Source of the DNA: Cupriavidus oxalaticus
GTDB lineage: Bacteria; Pseudomonadota; Gammaproteobacteria; Burkholderiales; Burkholderiaceae
Length of the DNA stretch: 64,000 nt
Direction of reading: 5' to 3'
Assembly: GCF_016894385.1 (NCBI RefSeq)
Contig: NZ_CP069811.1
Span: forward strand, 1,030,501 to 1,094,500
Below, piece after piece: positions 15,086 to 24,292 of this stretch. The notes under the pieces are model-generated. The model did no database searches. It worked only from the letters and a program-made list of their open reading frames with translations, and was not told where the DNA came from. Each line of letters opens with the position of its first letter. Positions within the stretch are counted from its first letter, which is position 1. The translations under genes and the position numbers were made by a program.

Positions 15086-15880
15086 ATGGACCACTATTCC
15101 CTGATTGAACTGAAGATTGAATCCGGCATCGCGCTGCTCGCCTTCAACCGCCCCGACAAGCGCAATGCCATGAGCGACGACATGCGTTCGGAATTCATCG
15201 ACGCGCTGGAGCGCGTGGCGGCGGACAAGGCCATCCGCGCCCTGGTGCTCACCGGCAACGGCAAGGGCTTCTGCGCCGGCGGCGACGTGGCCGGCATGCA
15301 GCGCCGCATGGAAGCGCCGCAGGGTGAGGTGGGCTTCAATGGCTGGAGCCGCCAGCAGCGCGTCCATCACACCGTCAGGCTGCTCCACACCATGCCCAAG
15401 CCCACCATCGCCGCGGTCAACGGTGCCGCGGCCGGTCTGGGTGCCGATACCGCGCTGTGCTGCGATTTCGTGCTGGCGTCCGAATCGGCGTCGTTCTCGT
15501 GGTCCTATATCCACCGGGGCCTGATTCCGGACGGTGGCGGCATGTATTTCCTGCCGCGCCGGGTGGGGCTGTCGGCAGCGAAGGAACTGGTCTTCACGGG
15601 CCGCAAGGTCGAGGCGCAGGAAGCGAAGGCGCTTGGCATCGCCGACCGCCTGAGCAAGCCCGAGGCGCTGATCGACGATGCGCTGGGCTGGGCGGCGGAA
15701 CTGAGCCAGGGCTCGGCCACCGCGATCGCGCTGGGCAAGAGCATCATGAACCAGTCCTTCGAACTGCCCGCCGACCAGGTCTTTGCCCAGGGCAGCCAGG
15801 CGCAGGGCATCTGCTACACCAGCACCGCGCATCGCGACTCCGTGCTGGCTTTCCTGAACAAGACCGCCAGCAAGGCCTGA
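15086..15880 (+). CDS. Enoyl-CoA hydratase/isomerase family protein
   Basis: A 264-residue crotonase-fold enzyme. The oxyanion-hole motifs are CAGGDVAGMQ and NGAAAGLGADTALCCDFVLAS. The catalytic stretch is IHRGLIPDGGGMYFLPRRVG, where hydratases carry a second glutamate but this protein has Asp-Gly-Gly-Gly, a form common in PaaG-like isomerases and hydrolases. It would act on a CoA thioester made by the ligase encoded 4 bases downstream. Hydratase, isomerase and hydrolase activity cannot be told apart from the sequence alone. Confidence 0.88.
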   Translation: MDHYSLIELKIESGIALLAFNRPDKRNAMSDDMRSEFIDALERVAADKAIRALVLTGNGKGFCAGGDVAGMQRRMEAPQGEVGFNGWSRQQRVHHTVRLLHTMPKPTIAAVNGAAAGLGADTALCCDFVLASESASFSWSYIHRGLIPDGGGMYFLPRRVGLSAAKELVFTGRKVEAQEAKALGIADRLSKPEALIDDALGWAAELSQGSATAIALGKSIMNQSFELPADQVFAQGSQAQGICYTSTAHRDSVLAFLNKTASKA

Positions 15881-15884
15881 CCCC

Positions 15885-17987
15885 ATGAATGCGATCCAAC
15901 GACTTGTCACACCGCGCAGCGTTGCCGTGATCGGCGCCTCCGCCGATCCCGCCAAGACTGCCGGCCGCCCGGTTTCCTACCTGCGCAAGCATGGCTTCAG
16001 CGGGGCGATCTACCCCGTCAACCCCAAGGTCGAGTCGATCGACGGGCTGCGTTGCTATCCCGACATTGCCTCGCTGCCCGAAGTGCCGGACGTGGGCATC
16101 GTGCTGCTGGGCGCCGAGCGTGCCCACCTGGCGGTGCGCGACCTGGCGGCGCGCGGCGCGGGCGCGGCCATCGTGCTGGCGAGCGGCTATACCGAGACCG
16201 GCGCCGAGGGCGCGCGGCGCCAGGCCGAACTGGTCGAGGCGGCCGGCGGCATGCGCCTGCTGGGGCCCAATACCATCGGCCTGGTCAACCTGACCGACAA
16301 CATCCCGCTGTCAGCGAGCGGCGCGCTGGAGATGGACCAGTTCCCGGCCGGCAGCATCGGCGTGGTGTCGCAAAGCGGCGGCATCCTCGGCGCCTTGCTG
16401 TCGCGTGCCGCGGCGCGCGGCATCGGCCTGTCCAAGCTGGTTTCGACCAGCAATGAAGTCGACCTCGACCTGGCCGACTTTATCGACTACCTGGCCGATG
16501 ACGAGGCCACCCGCGTGATCGCGCTGTATGTCGAGAGCGTGCGCAACCCGGAAGCGTTCCGCCGCGCGGCGCTGAAGGCGGCGCGCGCCGGCAAGCCGGT
16601 GGTGGCGTTCAAGATCGGCCGTTCCGAGAGCGGCGCGCGCGCCGCCGTGTCACATACCGGCGCGCTGGCCGGTGCCGACCGCATGTACGACGCGCTGTTC
16701 GAACAGGTCGGCGTGATGCGCGCGCAGACCTTCTCCGACCTGCTCGACATGCCCGCCGCCCTGGCTACCGGGCGCAAGCTGACGGGCAACCGCGTTGCGA
16801 TCCTGACCTCGACCGGCGGCGCCGGCACGCTGGTCTCCGACAGCCTGGGCGTGGCCGGCTTCGAGACGCCGGCGCCGGACGATGCCACCGCGGCGAAGCT
16901 GCGCGCGCTGCAGAAGGGCGACCATGCGGCGCTCGACCGCAATCCGATCGACGTGACCCTTGCCGGGCTGCAGCCTGATCTGTTGCGTGCCGCGATCCGC
17001 ATCCTGCTCGATAGCCCGGGCTATGACGCGGTGGCGGTGATCGTGGGCTCGTCCGGCCTGGCCATGCCGGACCTGATGGCCAATGCCATCCGCGACTGCC
17101 TGCCCGACAGCGACAAACCGGTGATTGCGTACGTGAGCCCGCATGCGCCGGAAGTCGCATCGCTGCTCAATCGTCGTGGCGTGCCGGCGTTTTCCGCGCC
17201 GGAGGCCTGCACGGTGGCGTTCGGCGCGATGCTGCATGCGGGCAATGTCAGCGCGGTCGACGAAGCCGGCAGCCCCGCGCTGCCGTTGCCGGATCTCGCC
17301 GCCTTTGGCACCGGCTCGATCGACGAAGCCGCCGCCAAGACCTTGTTCGCCAGTTTCGGTGTCCCGGTTGCCAGGGAGGCTGTCGTGGCAGATGGCGACG
17401 AGGCGGTGGCGGCCGCGCAAGCCTTCAGCGGCAACGTCGTGCTCAAGATCCTGTCGGCCCAGATCACCCACAAGAGCGATGTCGGCGGCGTGGCCGTCAA
17501 CGTCCCGCCTGCGGAGGTGGCAAGCCGGCTGGCGAGGATGGCAAGCGACGTGGGCTCGGCCACGGGGGTCGCGCCGCACCGCTTCCTGGTGCAGGAAATG
17601 GTCGCGGGCGGTGTCGAGGTGATCCTTGGCATGCACCGCGACGCGCTCGGCACCGCGATCATGCTCGGCATGGGCGGCGTGACCGCGGAGCTGTTCGGCG
17701 ATACCACGCTGCGGCTGCTGCCCGGCGAGCGCGGGCTGACCCGTGAGGCCGCGCTGGCAATGATCGCTCGCCTGAAGACGGCCCCGCTGCTGCAGGGCTT
17801 CCGTGGCCGGCCCAAGGCCGATATCGAGGCGCTGGCCGACGCGATCGTTGCCTTCTCCCGCATGGTCGCCACGCTCGGCGACCGGCTGGTGGAGGCGGAG
17901 ATCAATCCGCTGTTCGTCCTGCCCCAGGGGCAAGGCGTGGTGGCCGCCGATGGCGTGGCGGTGCTGGCCGGCAACGGCAAGGCCTGA
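15885..17987 (+). CDS. NDP-forming acyl-CoA ligase (acetate-CoA ligase family)
   Basis: A 700-residue fused alpha-beta acyl-CoA synthetase of the ADP-forming type. It has an N-terminal CoA-binding domain (RSVAVIGASADPAKTAGRPV), a succinyl-CoA-synthetase-like flavodoxin domain (VVSQSGGILG), the phospho-histidine loop with H257 (AAVSHTGALAG) and a C-terminal ATP-grasp domain (KILSAQITHKSDVGGVAVNV, VQEMVAGGVEVILGM). It makes an acyl-CoA from acid, CoA and ATP. It starts 4 bases after the hydratase stop, so the two are coupled. The operon looks like a route for an imported organic acid. Confidence 0.9.
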   Translation: MNAIQRLVTPRSVAVIGASADPAKTAGRPVSYLRKHGFSGAIYPVNPKVESIDGLRCYPDIASLPEVPDVGIVLLGAERAHLAVRDLAARGAGAAIVLASGYTETGAEGARRQAELVEAAGGMRLLGPNTIGLVNLTDNIPLSASGALEMDQFPAGSIGVVSQSGGILGALLSRAAARGIGLSKLVSTSNEVDLDLADFIDYLADDEATRVIALYVESVRNPEAFRRAALKAARAGKPVVAFKIGRSESGARAAVSHTGALAGADRMYDALFEQVGVMRAQTFSDLLDMPAALATGRKLTGNRVAILTSTGGAGTLVSDSLGVAGFETPAPDDATAAKLRALQKGDHAALDRNPIDVTLAGLQPDLLRAAIRILLDSPGYDAVAVIVGSSGLAMPDLMANAIRDCLPDSDKPVIAYVSPHAPEVASLLNRRGVPAFSAPEACTVAFGAMLHAGNVSAVDEAGSPALPLPDLAAFGTGSIDEAAAKTLFASFGVPVAREAVVADGDEAVAAAQAFSGNVVLKILSAQITHKSDVGGVAVNVPPAEVASRLARMASDVGSATGVAPHRFLVQEMVAGGVEVILGMHRDALGTAIMLGMGGVTAELFGDTTLRLLPGERGLTREAALAMIARLKTAPLLQGFRGRPKADIEALADAIVAFSRMVATLGDRLVEAEINPLFVLPQGQGVVAADGVAVLAGNGKA

Positions 17988-18013
17988 CAAGGGCTACGGT
18001 ATGATTGCCTGTC

Positions 18014-18817
18014 ATGCCAAACAGCTTCGCCAACACCGAACGCATCAAGCCAGGCCAGGGCAAGGCGACACCCAATCGCTCGCTCGAACGGGGCATCGCC
18101 GTGCTGCGCGCCTTCCGGGCCGGCTCATCCGTGCTCGGCAACAGTGAAATTGCCGAGCGCACCGGCTTGTCCCGTTCCACGGTCAGCCGCCTGACACAGT
18201 CGTTGATCGAGACCGGCATGCTCGAGTACATTCCGCAATTCCGGGCCTACCGGCTCGGTGTGCCGGTCCTCAGCATGGCGCATGCCATGCGCGACAGCTC
18301 GCAGGTCCTCCAGGTCGCGACGCCGTTGATGGTGGCGCTTGCCATGCGGCACAAGATCAATGTCGGACTGGCGGCCGCCGACGCGGACGAGATGGTCTAC
18401 CTTGAGTCGTTCCGCTACAACCGGCGCCAGTCCTTGCGCACGGTGGTAAGTGGCCAGCGCATCCCGATGGCGCTGACTTCCCTTGGCCGCGCGCACCTCG
18501 CCACGCTGGCGCCGGAGGCTTTCAACGCGATGATGGCGTCGATGGCCGAGAAGCACCGGCGCCGCGGCTGGAGCGAACTACGGCGGGAAATCGAAGCCGC
18601 GGTCTCTTCCGTGCACGAGAAGGGCTACTGCGTTGCCTCATGGCAACCGCAAGTCGTGGCCATGGCCACGCCAATGCGCTTTGACGCCTATGGCGTCCAT
18701 GTGCTGAACGTCAGCGTATCCACGCAGCAGGATGCGGGTGTGGTTGAGGGAGCGCTGGCCCAGCCCCTGATGGAGCTTGCAAAGGCGATACAGGAGCGGC
18801 TGTCGCAGGCGCAATAG
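18014..18817 (+). CDS. IclR-family transcriptional regulator
   Basis: A 267-residue regulator with the N-terminal winged helix-turn-helix (RSLERGIAVLRAFRAG, NSEIAERTGLSRSTVSRLTQSL) and the C-terminal GAF-like effector domain (VATPLMVALAMRHKINVGL, YLESF, MALTSLGRAHLA, GYCVASW). The ATG at 18014 is preferred over a TTG at 18005. It follows the acyl-CoA ligase by 26 bases on the same strand and probably controls that operon through the palindrome at 13906-13926. Confidence 0.88.
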   Translation: MPNSFANTERIKPGQGKATPNRSLERGIAVLRAFRAGSSVLGNSEIAERTGLSRSTVSRLTQSLIETGMLEYIPQFRAYRLGVPVLSMAHAMRDSSQVLQVATPLMVALAMRHKINVGLAAADADEMVYLESFRYNRRQSLRTVVSGQRIPMALTSLGRAHLATLAPEAFNAMMASMAEKHRRRGWSELRREIEAAVSSVHEKGYCVASWQPQVVAMATPMRFDAYGVHVLNVSVSTQQDAGVVEGALAQPLMELAKAIQERLSQAQ

Positions 18818-18924
18818 AAGGCACACCATTGCCTCAGCGCGCTTTTGAACCGTACCCCCAACGCGCTTTCTGGTGACTCTTTGTCGCTCGGACAAAGCGT
18901 TACAACCCACATACCGGCCGGGCG

Positions 18925-21144
18925 TCAGTCCAGCAGCCTGTCGGGCGTCAGCGGCAGGTCGCGCACACGCCGCCCGGTCGCGTGGTACACCGCATTGGCA
19001 ATGGCGGCGGCAACCCCCACGATGCCGATCTCGCCGATGCCCTTGGTGCCGAGCGCGTTGATATGCGGGTCGTGCCCGTCCAGCATGTCGACCTCGATCT
19101 CGCCCACGTCGGCGCTGACCGGCACATGGTATTCGGCGAGGTTGGCATTGGCCACGCGGCCGGTGGCGAGGTCCAGGTCGCTTTTCTCGTGCAGTGCCAT
19201 GCCGATGCCCCAGACGATGCCGCCCACCAGCTGGCTATGCGCGGTCTTGCGGTTCAGCACGCGGCCCACGTCGTAGCAGCCGAGCACGCGATGCACGCGG
19301 ACCTCGCCCAGGTCGGGATCGACATGCACCTCGGCAAAGACGGCGCCGAAGGCATGCATCGCGTATTGCTCGCGCTCGTCGCCCGGCTCGGCGCTGGCGT
19401 GGGCCTCGACCGGCTGGCCGCCGGCGCGCGTGATGGCGGCGCCGACCGGCTCCCGGCGCGACGGGTCGCTGCGCAGCCGCAGCCAGCCGTCCACGACCTC
19501 CACGTCATCCGGGCGAGCGCCGGACAACGGCGAGGCGCGGTCGGCCACGGCCAGCGCCACCAGCTTGCCGCGCGCGGCGGCGCAGGCCTGCTGCACCGCC
19601 GGCGCGACGCTGGCAGCCGATTGCGATCCGCCCGAGACCGGCGCCTCGGGGAAATCCGTATCGCCCAGTTCAAAGCGCACGCGCTCCAGCGGCAGGCCGA
19701 GCGCGTCGGCAGCCACCTGTGTCATCACGGTATAGGTGCCGGTGCCGAGGTCCTGCGAGCCGCTGCGCACCAGCGCGGTCCCGTCCGGCAGGATGCGCGC
19801 CATGGCGCTCGCGCCCGAGCGGTTGGCAGGGTAGGTGGCGGTGGCCATGCCCAGGCCCACCAGCTTGCCGCCGGCCTGCATCGAACGCGGTTTCGGATCG
19901 CGGCGCGGCCAGTCAAAGCGCTCGGCCGCCACGCGATAGCATTCGCGCAGCGACTTGCTGGAGAAGGGCTTCTGCTCGTGCGGATCGGCATCCGCGTAGT
20001 TGCGCAGGCGCAACTCGACCGGATCGATGCCGAGCCGATCCGCCAGCTCATCCAGCGCGCACTCCAGTGCAAAGCTCCCCGGCGCCTCGCCCGGCGCGCG
20101 CATGAAGGTCATGGTGCCGACCTGCAGCCGTGCCACGCGGTGGCTGGTTTGCAGGTTGGGACATGCGTAGAGCGAGCGCGTCAGCACCGCGCAGGTCTCA
20201 AGCCATTCCTCGAGCTGCGCGCTGCTGACGACGACATCGTGGCGCATCGCCTGCAGGCGGCCATCGCTGCCGCTGGCGGCGACCACATGCTGCTCGGTGA
20301 CGGGCCGCGCGCCCACCGGCCCGAACATCTGCACGCGCTCGATCACCAGCTTGACCGGCCTGCCGGCCGCGCGCGCCGCCATGGCCGCCAGCACCACGTG
20401 CGACCACATCGAACCCTTGCAGCCGAAGCCGCCGCCGACGAAGGGACAGCGCACGCGCACCTTGCCGGGCGGGATGCCGAACGTGGCCGCTACCGCCTTG
20501 CGCACGCCGCTGACGTACTGGGTGGAGTCGTACAGCGTCAGGCCGTCGCCGTCCCAGGCGGCGATGGTGGCGTGCGGCTCCATCGGGTTGTGGTGCTCCA
20601 TCGGCGTGGTGTAGACCTCGTCGACGGTCGTGCTCGCAGCATGCAGCGCGACATCGACATCGCCGCGATGGCTGTCGGCCTGGCCGGCGTCTTCGCCCTG
20701 CGGCTTGCCGGCATGCACGCTCGCCTGCGCGAAGTCCAGCACGGCCGGCTGCTCGCGATAGCGGACCACCAGCCGCGCCGCCGCAGCGCGCGCCTGCTCC
20801 AGCGTATCGGCCACGACCACGGCGACGGGCTGGTTGTTGTAGTGCACCGCGCGGTCCTGCAGCAGCGTCATCACGTGGCCGGCGGTCGGCGTATCGGCTC
20901 CGGCCTTGCCGCCCTTGGGCAGTTTCGGCGCGTTGAAGGGTGTCATCACCAGCCGCACGCCGGGCAACTGCTCGCACGCGGCGCTGTCGATCGATTCCAC
21001 CTTGCCATGCGCGATGGTGCTGGTGACCATCACCGCGTGGACCAGTCCCGGCAGGACATGGTCGGCGGTGTAGCGTGCGCGGCCGGTGACCTTGAGCGCG
21101 CCGTCGGTGCGGTCGATGGGGGCTCCGGTAACGCTCATTGCCAT
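18925..21144 (-). CDS. paoC: Molybdopterin-binding subunit, PaoC-like aldehyde oxidoreductase
   Basis: The 739-residue large subunit of a xanthine-dehydrogenase-family enzyme that binds molybdenum-cytosine-dinucleotide cofactor and oxidises aldehydes to acids. Typical stretches are GAPIDRTDGALKVTGRARYTAD at the N-terminus, VGGGFGCKGSMWSH, MRAPGEAPGSFALECALDELA and the GTKGIGEIG motif near residue 700, which holds the catalytic Glu. It starts 6 bases after the FAD subunit. The gene order and close likeness of the small subunits to E. coli PaoABC support the symbol. Confidence 0.85.
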   Translation of the reverse strand: MAMSVTGAPIDRTDGALKVTGRARYTADHVLPGLVHAVMVTSTIAHGKVESIDSAACEQLPGVRLVMTPFNAPKLPKGGKAGADTPTAGHVMTLLQDRAVHYNNQPVAVVVADTLEQARAAAARLVVRYREQPAVLDFAQASVHAGKPQGEDAGQADSHRGDVDVALHAASTTVDEVYTTPMEHHNPMEPHATIAAWDGDGLTLYDSTQYVSGVRKAVAATFGIPPGKVRVRCPFVGGGFGCKGSMWSHVVLAAMAARAAGRPVKLVIERVQMFGPVGARPVTEQHVVAASGSDGRLQAMRHDVVVSSAQLEEWLETCAVLTRSLYACPNLQTSHRVARLQVGTMTFMRAPGEAPGSFALECALDELADRLGIDPVELRLRNYADADPHEQKPFSSKSLRECYRVAAERFDWPRRDPKPRSMQAGGKLVGLGMATATYPANRSGASAMARILPDGTALVRSGSQDLGTGTYTVMTQVAADALGLPLERVRFELGDTDFPEAPVSGGSQSAASVAPAVQQACAAARGKLVALAVADRASPLSGARPDDVEVVDGWLRLRSDPSRREPVGAAITRAGGQPVEAHASAEPGDEREQYAMHAFGAVFAEVHVDPDLGEVRVHRVLGCYDVGRVLNRKTAHSQLVGGIVWGIGMALHEKSDLDLATGRVANANLAEYHVPVSADVGEIEVDMLDGHDPHINALGTKGIGEIGIVGVAAAIANAVYHATGRRVRDLPLTPDRLLD

Positions 21145-21150
21145 GCTCCT

Positions 21151-22143
21151 TCAAGCGCCTTGCGGGCGGGCCGCCACCTGCAGCGCGCGCACCACGGCGC
21201 GTTGCGCCAGCCCGACCTTGAAGGCGTTGTGCTCATAGGACCGGGCGCCATCGAGCAGCAGGCGGGCGGCTTCGGCAGCGCTGTGCGCGCTCAGCGGCCG
21301 GCCGGTCAGCGCCTGCTCGGCGGCGGGCACGCGCCAGGGCTTGTGTGCCACGCCGCCCAGCGCCAGCCGCGCGCTGCGCACGGTATGGCCGGAAAACTCG
21401 AGCGCCGCGGCCACAGAGACCAGCGCGAAGGCGAAACTGGCCCGGTCGCGCACCTTCAGGTAGTGCGCGTGGGCAGCGTAGGGCGAGGACGGCAGCTCCA
21501 GCGCCACGACCAGTTCGCCGGGCGCCAGCGTGGTGTCGATCTCGGGCTTGTCTTCCGGCAAGCGATGGAAGTCGGCGATCCGGATGCGGCGCTCGCCGCC
21601 GGGCGCGCGCACGACGATGACGGCCTCCAGCGCGGCCAGCGCCACGCACATGTCGGACGGATGCACGGCGATGCAATGCTCGCTGGCGCCAAGGATCGCG
21701 TGCATGCGGTTGATGCCGTCGCGCGCACCGCAGCCCGAGCCGGGCTTGCGCTTGTTGCAGGCCGGGAAGCCCGTGTCGTAGAAGTAGTGGCAGCGTGTGC
21801 GTTGCAGCAGGTTGCCGCCGACGGTCGCCATATTGCGCAACTGCCCGGAGGCGCCGGACAGCAGCGCCTGTGCCAGCAGCGGATAACGTTCGCGCACCAG
21901 GCGCTGGTTGGCCGCGTCGGTGTTGGTCAGCATCGCGCCGATGCGCAGGCCGCCGTCCGGCAGCGCCTCGACCTGCGCCAGCGGCAGGCGGCTCACGTCG
22001 ACCAGCCGTTGCGGCGCCTCGACGCCCGCCTTGACCAGGTCGATCAGGTTGGTGCCGCCGCCGATATAGCGCGCGCCCGGCTGGCTGCCCAGCCGCAGCG
22101 CTTCGTCGATGGTGTCGGGCCGCACGTAGGAGAATGGCTGCAT
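21151..22143 (-). CDS. paoB: FAD-binding subunit with 4Fe-4S site, PaoB-like
   Basis: A 330-residue FAD subunit. The FAD-binding segment is GARYIGGGTNLIDLVKAG and GASGQLRNMATVGGNLLQRTRC. The cysteines in RTRCHYFYDTGFPACNKRKPGSGC match those that hold the extra 4Fe-4S cluster of E. coli PaoB, a feature that sets this group apart from xanthine dehydrogenases. The subunit passes electrons from the 2Fe-2S subunit to FAD. The gene lies between paoA and paoC with gaps of 9 and 6 bases. Confidence 0.87.
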   Translation of the reverse strand: MQPFSYVRPDTIDEALRLGSQPGARYIGGGTNLIDLVKAGVEAPQRLVDVSRLPLAQVEALPDGGLRIGAMLTNTDAANQRLVRERYPLLAQALLSGASGQLRNMATVGGNLLQRTRCHYFYDTGFPACNKRKPGSGCGARDGINRMHAILGASEHCIAVHPSDMCVALAALEAVIVVRAPGGERRIRIADFHRLPEDKPEIDTTLAPGELVVALELPSSPYAAHAHYLKVRDRASFAFALVSVAAALEFSGHTVRSARLALGGVAHKPWRVPAAEQALTGRPLSAHSAAEAARLLLDGARSYEHNAFKVGLAQRAVVRALQVAARPQGA

Positions 22144-22152
22144 GCCGCCGCC

Positions 22153-22725
22153 TCAGCGCTTGCCTTGCCTGCCGCCGACCTCGCGGAGCGCGGCGACGAT
22201 CTTGGGATAGGCGCCGCAGCGGCACAGGTTGCCGCTCATGCGCTCGCGGATCTCTTCGTCGCCAAGCGGCAGCGTGGGCGCCGCCAGCGGCTGCACCGCG
22301 CTGGCCTCGCCGGCGCGCGCCTCGGCCAGCATGCCGACGGCCGAGCAGATCTGCCCCGGCGTGCAGAAGCCGCACTGCAGTGCGTCATGCGCGACAAAGG
22401 CCGCCTGCACCGGGTGCAGCGCATCGCCGTCGGACAGGCCTTCGATGGTGGTGAGGTCACGGCCCTCCTGCATCACGGCCAGCGTCAGGCAGGACTGGAT
22501 GCGCCGCCCGTTGCTGAGGACCGTGCAGGCGCCGCACTGGCCGCGGTCGCAGCCTTTCTTGGTGCCGGTCAGGTGCATCACTTCGCGCAGCGCGTCGAGC
22601 AAGGTGGTGCGGGGCTCGAGTTGCAGGGTGTGGGACTGGCCGTTGATCCTGAGGGTGACGGGTCGTGCGGCATTGCCTGCGGGCGCGGTGGCATCGCGCC
22701 GGGAGGGCTCCTTGTGTTCGGACAT
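22153..22725 (-). CDS. paoA: 2Fe-2S subunit, PaoA-like
   Basis: The iron-sulfur subunit of the aldehyde oxidoreductase, 190 residues from the chosen start (GAGG eight bases upstream). The plant-type cluster motif is GCDRGQCGACTVLSNGRR...C and the second cluster motif is CGFCTPGQI...GNLCRCGAY. E. coli PaoA has a Tat signal with a twin arginine before this region. Neither the chosen start nor the longer frame to 22800 shows a twin-arginine signal with a hydrophobic core, so the enzyme may be cytoplasmic. No MocA/PaoD maturation gene is adjacent. Confidence 0.87.
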   Translation of the reverse strand: MSEHKEPSRRDATAPAGNAARPVTLRINGQSHTLQLEPRTTLLDALREVMHLTGTKKGCDRGQCGACTVLSNGRRIQSCLTLAVMQEGRDLTTIEGLSDGDALHPVQAAFVAHDALQCGFCTPGQICSAVGMLAEARAGEASAVQPLAAPTLPLGDEEIRERMSGNLCRCGAYPKIVAALREVGGRQGKR

Positions 22726-22916
22726 TGCGCTGGCCTCTTGTGGACTGGGCGGCACCATGGGATGGCGTCGTGCCTGATAGTGCAGCAAGAAGGGCAGCAA
22801 ATTCGGTGCCCGGCGGCGGGGCAGGCCTGCACCGGCAGTGGCGGCGAAGCGGTGCCGCCGCGCACGTCATAACTCCACGGGGGCTTGTAGAAATTACGCT
22901 CGCGCCAGCCGGCCGG

Positions 22917-22948
22917 CAAAAAGAAAAGCGGCGCACGATGGCGCCGCT
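22917..22948 (-). terminator. Rho-independent terminator of the aminotransferase gene
   Basis: Read on the minus strand, the stem AGCGGCGC-CATCGT-GCGCCGCT is perfect over 8 bases and is followed by TTTTCTTTTT. It begins 30 bases after the aminotransferase stop codon, so it is a textbook intrinsic terminator. Confidence 0.85.
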
Positions 22949-22977
22949 CCTGGCATTGTCAGCGGGGCGGGAAAGCC

Positions 22978-24174
22978 TTAGCCCTTCAGCACGCTGCCGA
23001 TGGCCTTCGCCACGATCCCCACGTTGCGCTCGTTCAGGCCGGCCACGCACATGCGGCCCGAGCGCAGCAGGTAGACACCATGCTGCTCGCGCAGGCGCTC
23101 GGCCTGGTCGGCGGTGAGGCCGGTGTAGGTGAACATGCCGCGCTGTGTCAGGTAGCGCGACAGCGCCTCGCCGCTGACATGGTCGCGCAGGTTGTGGTGG
23201 ATCGCTTCACGCATGCGCGCAATGCGGCCGCACATCTGCGCCAGTTCTTCTTCCCACAGCTGGCGCAGCTCGGGCGTGGCCAGCACCTTGGCCACCACGC
23301 GCGCGCCGTGCGTCGGCGGGTTGCTGTAGTTGGCGCGCACCGCGCCGGTCAGCTGGCCCAGCACATTGGCGGCTTCGCCGGCGCTGTTGCAGAACACGCT
23401 CAGGCCGCCGCAGCGCTCGCCGTACAGCGAGAAGTTCTTCGAGAACGAATTGGCCACCAGGCAAGGCACGTCCTGCGCCACCAGCTCGCGGATGGCGAAG
23501 GCGTCGTCTTCCAGGCCGGCGCCGAAGCCCTGGTAGGCCATGTCGACGAACGGCAGCAGGTTGTTGGCCTTGATCAGCGCGATCAGCTGGCGCCACTGGT
23601 CCTGGTTCAGGTCCACGCCGGTCGGGTTGTGGCAGCAGGCGTGCAGCAGCACGATGCTTTGCGCGGGAATGGCGCGCAGCGCGTCCATCATCGCGTCGAA
23701 CTTCAGGCCGCCGGTGGCGTCGTCGTAGTACGGGTAGGTGTTGACCGTAAAGCCCGCGCGCTCGAACACCACGCGGTGGTTCTCCCAGCTCGGGTCGCTG
23801 ATCCACACCTGCGACTGCGGGTAGTAGCGCTTGAGGAAGTCCGCGCCCACGCGCAGCGCGCCGGAGCCGCCCAGCGTCTGCAGCGTGGCGATGCGGCCGG
23901 CGGCGCGCGCCGGGGAGTCTTCGCCGAACACCAGCGCCTGCACCGCGCTGCGGTAGCCCGCCAGGCCCGACATCGGCAGGTAGGGGCGCGGACCCATGTC
24001 GGCCAGCAGCGCGGCCTCGGCCCTGGCGACGGCCTGCATCACCGGCAGGCGGCCGTCATCGTCAAAATAGATGCCGATGCTCAGGTTGACCTTGTCGGTG
24101 CGGGGATCTTTCTGGAAGTCCTCGTTGAGCGAGAGGATCGGGTCGCCGGGGAAGGCTTCGATGTGTGCGAACAT
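22978..24174 (-). CDS. Aromatic amino acid aminotransferase (TyrB/AspC family)
   Basis: A 398-residue PLP-dependent class I aminotransferase. It shows the family start MFAHIEAFPGDPILSLNE, the substrate/PLP residues in HACCHNPTGVD (N183), VDMAYQGFG (D211, Y214) and the PLP lysine K246 in NSFSKNFSLYGERCG. It probably converts tyrosine or phenylalanine to the 2-oxo acid. The start at 24174 matches the family N-terminus; the frame extends to 24234 without support. It lies downstream of an aromatic amino acid permease and of the dioxygenase that uses 4-hydroxyphenylpyruvate, which favours a TyrB over an AspC role. Confidence 0.9.
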   Translation of the reverse strand: MFAHIEAFPGDPILSLNEDFQKDPRTDKVNLSIGIYFDDDGRLPVMQAVARAEAALLADMGPRPYLPMSGLAGYRSAVQALVFGEDSPARAAGRIATLQTLGGSGALRVGADFLKRYYPQSQVWISDPSWENHRVVFERAGFTVNTYPYYDDATGGLKFDAMMDALRAIPAQSIVLLHACCHNPTGVDLNQDQWRQLIALIKANNLLPFVDMAYQGFGAGLEDDAFAIRELVAQDVPCLVANSFSKNFSLYGERCGGLSVFCNSAGEAANVLGQLTGAVRANYSNPPTHGARVVAKVLATPELRQLWEEELAQMCGRIARMREAIHHNLRDHVSGEALSRYLTQRGMFTYTGLTADQAERLREQHGVYLLRSGRMCVAGLNERNVGIVAKAIGSVLKG

Positions 24175-24256
24175 GGGATGCGATGGAATCAGGTCGGAGG
24201 GGGCTGCTGCGTGGCGTAGGCAGGCGCCGGGCACCGCGCAGCAAGGATTCTAACCG

Positions 24257-24283
24257 GCGGCGCCCGCAGGGTGCGGGCGCCGC
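24257..24283 (-). terminator. Strong hairpin after the permease gene
   Basis: GCGGCGCCCGCA-GGG-TGCGGGCGCCGC is a perfect 12-base stem, 9 bases after the permease stop. No T-tract follows on the minus strand, so it could pause, partly terminate or protect the permease transcript. Confidence 0.6.
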
Positions 24284-24292
24284 ACTGGCCGG

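Noticed and set aside
18982..22872. A 1296-codon open frame on the plus strand
   Set aside because: It is the antisense of the whole paoABC operon. High GC content keeps stop codons rare in this frame; the sequence is rich in His, Gln and Arg, has no family motif and no ribosome binding site.
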